Source: Streptomyces lycii
GTDB lineage: Bacteria > Actinomycetota > Actinomycetes > Streptomycetales > Streptomycetaceae
Length of the DNA stretch: 64,000 nucleotides
Assembly (NCBI RefSeq): GCF_009735685.1
Contig: NZ_WHPN01000293.1
Span: 62,001-126,000 of the forward strand
Reading direction: 5' to 3'
Shown here piece after piece: positions 58,290 through 64,000 of this stretch. Numbering within the stretch: the first letter of the stretch is position 1; each line of letters starts with the position of its first letter. The notes beneath the pieces are model-generated. The model searched no databases, was not told the origin of the DNA, and worked only from the letters and a program-made list of their open reading frames with translations. The translations under genes were made by a program, and so were the position numbers.

Positions 58290-59342
58290 ATGACAGAGAA
58301 GATCCGGATCACAGCACTCGAGGAACACGTCGCTCTGCCCGTGGTGCTCGACGCCTGGGCCCGGGCGGGCGTACCGCAAATACCGCAGCTCGGCTTCGGT
58401 GACGATCCGATCGCGCGGCGGCTGCGGGATGTCGGCGGCCGCCGGCTCGCCGACATGGACGACCAGGGAGTCGATGTCGCCGTGCTGTCCCTGGCCACAC
58501 CGGGCGTGCAGAACCTCCCGGCGGCGGACGCCGTGAGCGTCGCGCGCGAGGCCAACGACGTGCTCGCCGAGATCGTCGCCGGCAACCCGAGGCGTTTCCA
58601 GGCGTTCGCGGCCGTCCCGACCTCGGCCCCCGGAGCCGCGGCGGCGGAGCTGGAGCGCGCGGTCACCCGGCTCGGTTTCCGCGGCGCGATGCTCTACGGG
58701 CGCACGGGGACCAAGCCGGCCGACGCTCCCGAGTTCGACGACCTGTACGCCACCGCCGAACGGCTCCGGGTGCCGCTGCACTTCCACCCGCAGACCCCCG
58801 TGCCCGGAGTCATGGACGCGTACTACTCGGGGCTGCCCGGCGGAGTCGGCGCGGGGCTCGCGACCGCGGGGCTGGGCTGGTACTACGACCTGGGCGTGCA
58901 GTACCTGCGCATGATCTTCTCAGGCGTCTTCGACCGCCGTCCCGGGCTCCAGGTGATCGCCGGGCACTGGGGCGAGGTCGTCCTCTTCTACCTCGACCAC
59001 ACCGGCATCCTCGCGCACGGCGCGAAGCTGGAGCGGCCCCTCGCCGACTACTTCCGGCAGAACTTCTGGATCACGGGCAGCGGCACCGTGAGCGAGCGCT
59101 ATCTGCGGTGGACGGCGGAGGTCGTCGGCACCGAACGCATGATGTACGCCACGGACTACCCGTACACCTTCGGCACGCGGCCCGGCGGCTTCCCCTTCCT
59201 CGACACCAGCGGCGGGGTCGCACGGTCATTCCTCGAACAGGCTCCGTTCACCGAGGCGGAGAAGGCCGCTGTCGGATCCGGCAACTGGGAGCGGCTGACC
59301 GGGCACGTGGCCGCGCACGGCGGGCACGAACGGGCCGTGTGA
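58290..59342 (+). CDS. amidohydrolase-2 family decarboxylase-like enzyme
   Basis: A 350-residue TIM-barrel metalloenzyme from the ATG at 58290 behind GAGGAG. The first metal-binding element is Glu11-x-His13 (LEEHVALP) instead of the hydrolase His-x-His. This change is characteristic of gamma-resorcylate and 5-carboxyvanillate decarboxylases. Further ligands lie in PLHFHPQ, IAGHWGE and YATDYPY (Asp). It probably removes or adds CO2 on a phenolic acid. Control by the divergent TetR repressor would make it substrate-induced. Confidence 0.83.
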   Translation: MTEKIRITALEEHVALPVVLDAWARAGVPQIPQLGFGDDPIARRLRDVGGRRLADMDDQGVDVAVLSLATPGVQNLPAADAVSVAREANDVLAEIVAGNPRRFQAFAAVPTSAPGAAAAELERAVTRLGFRGAMLYGRTGTKPADAPEFDDLYATAERLRVPLHFHPQTPVPGVMDAYYSGLPGGVGAGLATAGLGWYYDLGVQYLRMIFSGVFDRRPGLQVIAGHWGEVVLFYLDHTGILAHGAKLERPLADYFRQNFWITGSGTVSERYLRWTAEVVGTERMMYATDYPYTFGTRPGGFPFLDTSGGVARSFLEQAPFTEAEKAAVGSGNWERLTGHVAAHGGHERAV

Positions 59343-59631
59343 CCCGCGTCCGGCCGGTGCCGTGACCGCGTGAGCCGCCGGTGAGCCGTGCCCACGGCCG
59401 TGACCGGGCCGCCGGGGCCCGCGCTCCCTCGGCACAACCGGGCGCGAGGCCGCCGGCCGGAGGACTGTCCCGCCCCGCCCGCCGGCTCGCCGGCCGGGTC
59501 CGGAGAAGCGGCAAACCGGACCCGGCCGCCGTGGAGTCGGCCCGCCCCGCCGCCCCGCCCGGTGAACACCCGACCGAGGCTGCGCGGGGAAAGTCGGGTG
59601 CCCGGGGCCGGTGCCGCCGCACGATGAGGTC

Positions 59632-60429
59632 ATGGACGACACGACCTTGGTATCCCGCTTCCTCCGCGACGGCTTCGTGAAGCTCGAGGGCGCCGTCGCG
59701 CCGCGCGTGGCGGCGGACTGCGCGCGGCTGCTGTGGCGCGAGACGGGCTGCGACCCGGACGATCCGGCGACGTGGACCCAGCCCGTGCACCGGGTGGCCG
59801 GCATGGCGCAGGGGCCGTTCGCCGCCGCGCCCAACTCCCCCTCCCTGCACCGCGCGTACGACCTGCTCGTGGGCGCGGGACGCTGGGAGCCGCGCTACTC
59901 GCTGGGCACCTTCCCGCTGCGCTTCCCGCACGACGAGGAGCCGGACGACACGGGCTGGCACATCGAGGGGAGCTATCTGCCGGAGGGCGAGAGCTGGTAC
60001 TTCACGAATCTGCGCTCCCGGGGCCGGGCGCTGCTGATGCTGTTCCTGTTCAGCGAGGTCGGCGAGGAGGACGCGCCGACCCGGATCCGGGCCGGCTCAC
60101 ACCTCGACGCGCCGAAGGTACTGGAGGAGCACGGGGAGGACGGGGCGAGCGGGCTTGACCTCGCGCCCGGTCTGGTGGCGGCGTCCGACCACCGGCCACT
60201 CACCCTCGCCACCGGATCCCCGGGCGACGTCTTCCTGTGCCATCCGTTTCTGGTGCACGCGGCGCAACCGCACCACGGCACGCGGCCGCGCTTCATGGCC
60301 CAGCCGCCGCTGACGCCGGCAGCGCCGTACGAACTGGAGCGGGCCGACGGCGCGTACTCACCCGTGGAGATCGCGATCCGCCGGGGCCTGGGACTGCAGA
60401 CCCCCGGACCGGACGGGGACGGCGCCTGA
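59632..60429 (+). CDS. phytanoyl-CoA dioxygenase (PhyH)-like protein
   Basis: A 265-residue protein from the ATG at 59632. It has a double-stranded beta-helix pattern: N-terminal FLRDGFVKLEGAV, first iron site GWHIEGSY, central RALLMLFLFSEVGEEDAPTRIRAGSH, and second site DVFLCHPFLVHAAQPHHGTRPRF with His and the 2-oxoglutarate-binding Arg. The first site is His-x-Glu rather than the common His-x-Asp, so iron use needs checking. Members hydroxylate small molecules or are non-catalytic. It stands alone. Confidence 0.75.
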   Translation: MDDTTLVSRFLRDGFVKLEGAVAPRVAADCARLLWRETGCDPDDPATWTQPVHRVAGMAQGPFAAAPNSPSLHRAYDLLVGAGRWEPRYSLGTFPLRFPHDEEPDDTGWHIEGSYLPEGESWYFTNLRSRGRALLMLFLFSEVGEEDAPTRIRAGSHLDAPKVLEEHGEDGASGLDLAPGLVAASDHRPLTLATGSPGDVFLCHPFLVHAAQPHHGTRPRFMAQPPLTPAAPYELERADGAYSPVEIAIRRGLGLQTPGPDGDGA

Positions 60430-60771
60430 AGCGGCGGCGGGTGGCCGCGCTGCGGCCGTTCCCGGGACCGGCCGTGCTGCGGCCGTTCCCGGGACCGGGC
60501 GGACCAGCCGGTGCCCGGGCAGATCACGGCCCGGTGCCCGCGCGGTTCCCGGCACCGGTGCGCGCGGTTCCCGGTGCCCGCGCGGCCGCACGTCCGGTGG
60601 CGCCGCCGCGGCCATGCGGTTCCCGGTGCCCGCCCGTCCGGCGGCGCCGCTGCCGGACACGGCCACCAAGTCCGGAATGCCGGAGAAATACCGTTGTGCC
60701 ATGCTGAGAGACATCACACCGCTCCAGAAATTCGGCTGACCGGGACGGCCCTGCCACCTGAGGAGTCCGAC
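60430..60771. repeat. repeat-bearing intergenic region
   Basis: No gene is supported. The 23-mer starting GCTGCGGCCGTTCCCGGG occurs at 60449-60471 and 60476-60498, a 27-bp period. Variants of GCGGTTCCCGGCACCGG and CGGTTCCCGGTGCCCGC then recur to about 60630. A GAGGAG site precedes the ATG at 60772. Confidence 0.7.
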
Positions 60772-61218
60772 ATGGCCAGTGACGCCGCCCAATCCAGAAC
60801 GCCCCGTGCGAACCCGCGCCCGTGGCATGCGCCCACATCGGGTACCACCCTCTTCGCAGCAGCCCTGATGCTCTTCGGCGGGATGATGGCGATCTTCGAG
60901 GGCATCGCGGCCATCGCCACGAACGACCTGTTCATCGCGACGCGCCACTACCTGTTCGAGTTCAGTCTGGCGGGCTGGGGCTGGGTGCACCTCATTCTGG
61001 GCGTGGCCATCGTCATCGCGGGGTGCGCCGTGCTCGGCGGAGCGCTGTGGGCACGCTTTTTCGGCGTGTCCGTGGCGGGGCTCGGCGCGATCGCCAACTT
61101 CTTGTGGGTGCCGTACTACCCCCTGTGGGCTCTGACGCTGGTCGCCGTGAACACCTTCGTCGTCTGGGCCCTGTGCACGGGTATGCACCGCGAGGCCGCC
61201 GACGGACAGGGGGCCTGA
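60772..61218 (+). CDS. small four-helix membrane protein
   Basis: A 148-residue protein from the ATG at 60772. About 20 hydrophilic residues are followed by four membrane helices (TLFAAALMLFGGMMAIFEGIAA; WVHLILGVAIVIAGCAVLGG; FFGVSVAGLGAIANFLW; ALTLVAVNTFVVWALC). This pattern is common in Streptomyces and sometimes named DUF7144, with no known function. It may respond to stress, but nothing here shows that. Confidence 0.8.
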   Translation: MASDAAQSRTPRANPRPWHAPTSGTTLFAAALMLFGGMMAIFEGIAAIATNDLFIATRHYLFEFSLAGWGWVHLILGVAIVIAGCAVLGGALWARFFGVSVAGLGAIANFLWVPYYPLWALTLVAVNTFVVWALCTGMHREAADGQGA

Positions 61219-61279
61219 GCGCCCGCACACACCAACCGGCCGGGACACGGGGCCGGCTACCCGGGCCGGAAAGGCCGCT

Positions 61280-61311
61280 GCCCGCACCGGGGCGAGAACC
61301 CCGGTGCGGGC
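61280..61311. terminator. strong bidirectional terminator
   Basis: GCCCGCACCGGGG (61280-61292) and CCCCGGTGCGGGC (61299-61311) are perfect 13-bp arms around CGAGAA, between two convergent genes. Confidence 0.88.
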
Positions 61312-61475
61312 GACGCGCGTCCTCCCGGCCGGGGCCCGGCCGCGTACCGGGGAGCCCTCCGGCCGCAGCCGCACACCGGGGGCAGCGGCCCCGGCCCCCG
61401 GCGCCGTGGGACGGGCACCGACGGCACGGCGCCCTCCGGCCGGAAGCCGCGGCCGGGGCCTCCCGGCGTGCCCGG

Positions 61476-64000
61476 TCAGGGCAGGATCTCGACGTATCCG
61501 CCGGCCCCGTGCACACGGATCCGCTGCCCGTCCCGGATCAGCCGGGTGGCCCGCTCCACACCCACGACGGCCGGCAAGCCGTACTCCCGGGCGATCACCG
61601 CGCCATGGGTCATCAGGCCGCCCACCTCCGTCACCAGGCCCGCGATGCCGACGAACAGCGGTGACCAGCTGGGGTCCGTGAAGGCCGTGACCAGGATGTC
61701 GCCCGCTCCGAGACCGGCCCGCGCCAGGTCGAGGACGACGCGGGCCCTTCCCTCGACGGTCCCGGCGGAGACCGGCAGGCCGGTCAATGCACCGGCCGGC
61801 ACGTCGTCGCGCCGGTACGCCCCGTTGACGGCCTCGCCGTCCGAGGTGAGCACCCGGGGCGGTGTCAGCGCGTGGTACGACCGGAACGCGTCCTTGCGCC
61901 GCTGGACGAGCCGGCCGTCCACCCGGTTGGAGCGCACCACGTCGTGGAGTTCGTGGAACGTGAGGTAGAAGATGTCCTCCCGCTCACGGAGCACGTCGGC
62001 CCGCACGAGGCGCCCGGCCTCCTCCAGCAGGGCCCGCTTGTAGACGAGGTAGCGGCTGACAATGCCGTACTTCGGGTACTCCCGGTAGCCGATGAAGGCG
62101 CGGACCCGGTCGATCATCCGCTTGGTCTCACGGGCCTTGCGGTCCCCGTCCGGCAGGGCCCGCAAGCGGGACAGCACGTCCTGTTCCTTCTCCCGCGCCT
62201 TCCGCCGTCCCTCCTCGAAACGCCGCCCGGCGGCGCCCGGCCGGAAGTTCTCGACGTGGTCGAGGAGCACGGGTACGAGCGTGCCGGGACGCTCGCGCCA
62301 GCGCGGCCTCGTGATGTCGATCTCGCCGACGCAGCGCATGCCGTACCGCTCCAGACAGGCCTCCATGGCGTCGCGCACCTCAGGCCCGCCCGGCAGTTCC
62401 CCCAGCTCGTCCAGAAAGGCTGTGTCGTCGGCGTTCCCGGCGTTCCCGGCGTTCCCTGTATTGCCGGTCTTGCGGGTCTTGCGGGTCTTGCGGGTCTTGG
62501 CAGTCTTCCCGGTGTTCCCGGCGTTCCCGACGCCCCGCAGGAACTCCACCACCTCCGGATGCGGGCGGATCACGTCGGCGACGTCGAGCAGCGCCAGGCC
62601 CATCCGGGAGGTGACGTTGCCCGGAGCGGACAGCGTGAGCGTGTCGGCCGCGTCCCGCTCGCCCAGCCACTCCCCCAGCTTGTCGCCCAGCCGCCATGCG
62701 GCCTCCATCCCCGCCATGACCACCCGCATGCTCAGCGGATCACCGAGGACCCGCTTGTGCTCCTCGAAGGCCTCCAGCAGGAAGTCGAACAGCGCCGGTC
62801 CGCTCTTCGTCCGGATGTCGCGCTCCAGGGCGGCGACGGACGCCTCGCTGCGCTCGATCAGCTCGGTGACCAGGGCCGGATCGGTCCCGATCGGGTCGGG
62901 CCCGCCGCCGGATCCCCGTCCCGGCACGCCGCCGGGAGCCGCGTCCGGGAGCGGCGTCGGAACGAGATCGCCGCGGTCGAGGACGGTCTCCAGCGCGTCC
63001 CTCGTCAGCGGATCGCCCCGGCCGACGACGTCGAGGAGGCCGGCGCGGCTCGCGGGCGAGGCCAGGCGCCGGGTGACGTCGACGAACAGCCTCCCTCCGG
63101 CCTCGTGCATCGGCGCCATGGCCGTCAGCCGCCACACGGAGAGCCCCAGGGGCTTCATCGGGTCCGTCATCATCTGCTGGTGGCCGACGGAGACGTAGAC
63201 GCGACGCCGTCCTCCGTCCCCACCTCCGTCCCCGTTCCCGTCCCGGTCGCCGGGGCCGGGGTCCGGGACGGGGAACAGCGTCGTGACCGGCCGGCTCTGC
63301 ACGATGTGGAACCCGTCGTCGGCCAGGCACCATTCGATGTCCTGGGGGCGGCCGAAGCGCGCTTCGATCCGCCGTCCCAGCCGCACGAGCCGCACGACCT
63401 GAGCGTCCGTCAGCACCGGACGCTCCCGCCCCCGCGGGCCGGTCGCCACCTCCCGCGCAGCACCGGCCGCCGGGGCGTGAACGCCCCGCCGTTCCGCGGC
63501 GATCGCCCTGGCGACGACCTCACCGTCCCGCACCGTGAAGACGTCCGGGTTCACCCGGCCGGAGACCAGGGCCCCGCCGAGACCGAAACCGGCCTCCACG
63601 GTGGCGTCCCTCCGGTTGCCCGTGACGGGATCGGCCGTGAACAGGACGCCGGACGCGTGCGGGGAGACCATTCGCTGCACGACCACGGCCATGTGGACCG
63701 TACGGTCGTCGATGCCGTTGCGCCGGCGGTAGATCACGGCCCGCTCGGTGAACAGCGAGGCCCAGCACCGGCTGACGTGCCGGAGGACCGCCGCGGGCCC
63801 CACGACGTCCACATACGAGTCCTGCTGGCCGGCGAACGACGCCGTGGGCAGGTCCTCCGCCGTCGCGCTGGACCGGACGGCGCACGCGGCCCGCTCCCCG
63901 AGCCGGGCGAGCGCGCGGGTGACCGCCGCAGCGACATCGCCCGGTACGGCGGTCCCTTCGACGGTCCGGCGCAGCCGCGCGCTGAGCGTGCGGATCGCCT
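61476..64000 (-). CDS. rph: rifampin phosphotransferase-like PEP-utilising enzyme (5' end outside the window)
   Basis: The reverse frame stays open to the window edge, giving at least 841 residues. From the N-terminal side it has an ATP-grasp part (RSSATAEDLPTASFAGQQDSY; RMVSPHASGVLFTADPVTGNR), a large central domain, and a C-terminal swivelling His domain. The catalytic His is in GGLMTHGAVIAREYGLPAVVGVE. This order is that of Rph, which inactivates rifamycins by using ATP to phosphorylate the ansa chain. A low-complexity insert GKTAKTRKTRKTRKTGN lies in the central domain and should be surface-exposed. True start and any rifamycin-responsive element are beyond 64000. Confidence 0.83.
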   Translation of the reverse strand, partial: AIRTLSARLRRTVEGTAVPGDVAAAVTRALARLGERAACAVRSSATAEDLPTASFAGQQDSYVDVVGPAAVLRHVSRCWASLFTERAVIYRRRNGIDDRTVHMAVVVQRMVSPHASGVLFTADPVTGNRRDATVEAGFGLGGALVSGRVNPDVFTVRDGEVVARAIAAERRGVHAPAAGAAREVATGPRGRERPVLTDAQVVRLVRLGRRIEARFGRPQDIEWCLADDGFHIVQSRPVTTLFPVPDPGPGDRDGNGDGGGDGGRRRVYVSVGHQQMMTDPMKPLGLSVWRLTAMAPMHEAGGRLFVDVTRRLASPASRAGLLDVVGRGDPLTRDALETVLDRGDLVPTPLPDAAPGGVPGRGSGGGPDPIGTDPALVTELIERSEASVAALERDIRTKSGPALFDFLLEAFEEHKRVLGDPLSMRVVMAGMEAAWRLGDKLGEWLGERDAADTLTLSAPGNVTSRMGLALLDVADVIRPHPEVVEFLRGVGNAGNTGKTAKTRKTRKTRKTGNTGNAGNAGNADDTAFLDELGELPGGPEVRDAMEACLERYGMRCVGEIDITRPRWRERPGTLVPVLLDHVENFRPGAAGRRFEEGRRKAREKEQDVLSRLRALPDGDRKARETKRMIDRVRAFIGYREYPKYGIVSRYLVYKRALLEEAGRLVRADVLREREDIFYLTFHELHDVVRSNRVDGRLVQRRKDAFRSYHALTPPRVLTSDGEAVNGAYRRDDVPAGALTGLPVSAGTVEGRARVVLDLARAGLGAGDILVTAFTDPSWSPLFVGIAGLVTEVGGLMTHGAVIAREYGLPAVVGVERATRLIRDGQRIRVHGAGGYVEILP
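62430..62535 (-). repeat. 9-bp tandem repeats inside the rph-like gene
   Basis: GCGTTCCCG-type and CGGGTCTTG-type 9-mers alternate in blocks and encode the NAGNAGN and KTRKTRKT runs. They keep the reading frame and are probably expanded by slippage. Confidence 0.85.

Overview
The window is very GC-rich DNA with strong G/C bias at third codon positions, frequent GTG starts, overlapping stop/start codons and an abundance of TetR, LacI, MarR, LysR and two-component regulators. This fits Streptomyces or a close relative, in an accessory chromosomal region rather than a housekeeping core. No rRNA, tRNA, CRISPR array, integrase or intact insertion sequence was seen.

Region 1 (1-11.6 kb) holds short catabolic and stand-alone genes: a truncated hydrolase, a methyltransferase, a LacI regulator next to a secreted GH26-type mannanase with a perfect CebR-like operator, a VOC protein, a divergent SDR/TetR pair with its operator, a SnoaL-like protein, a dead metalloprotease fragment, a GlxA-type AraC regulator and two alpha/beta hydrolases. 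Region 2 (11.7-25.4 kb) holds a two-component system and then a probable biosynthetic cluster. It has an MIO aromatic amino acid lyase (His-Leu selectivity pair, suggesting tyrosine), two paralogous flavin monooxygenases, an FMN alpha-hydroxy acid oxidase, an unusual P450, an MFS exporter, an acyl-CoA/AMP ligase and a TetR regulator. Two tiny ORFs of 83 and 30 aa are translationally coupled into the main operon. The same palindrome (TCAGAG-N2-CTCTGA) lies in front of both arms of the cluster.

Region 3 (25.5-41.2 kb) contains a PaoABC-type molybdenum aldehyde oxidoreductase, an oxidoreductase with an ECF41/SigJ-like sigma factor, a second two-component system, a VanZ protein, a TIM-barrel protein facing a TetR regulator over duplicated operators, a MarR regulator facing a complete enolase, and an SDR preceded by three coupled micro-ORFs.

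Region 4 (41.6-45.3 kb) is the most unusual locus. It encodes a 73-aa precursor with a non-hydrophobic leader ending in AQA and a six-cysteine, aromatic-rich core. Behind it in one operon follow a MauE/DoxX-like membrane protein, a MauD/TlpA-like thioredoxin, an ABC exporter without a peptidase domain, and an S26 signal peptidase. I read this as a dedicated make-export-cleave-oxidise pathway for a disulfide-rich peptide. A large HTH-nSTAND-WD40 protein is divergent to it.

Region 5 (48.9-64 kb) has a second PaoABC operon with its XdhC maturation factor and a divergent TetR with twin operators, small unknown proteins, a LysR and a TetR regulator, a metal-dependent decarboxylase-type amidohydrolase, a PhyH dioxygenase-like protein, a small membrane protein, and a rifampin-phosphotransferase-like gene that runs off the end of the window.
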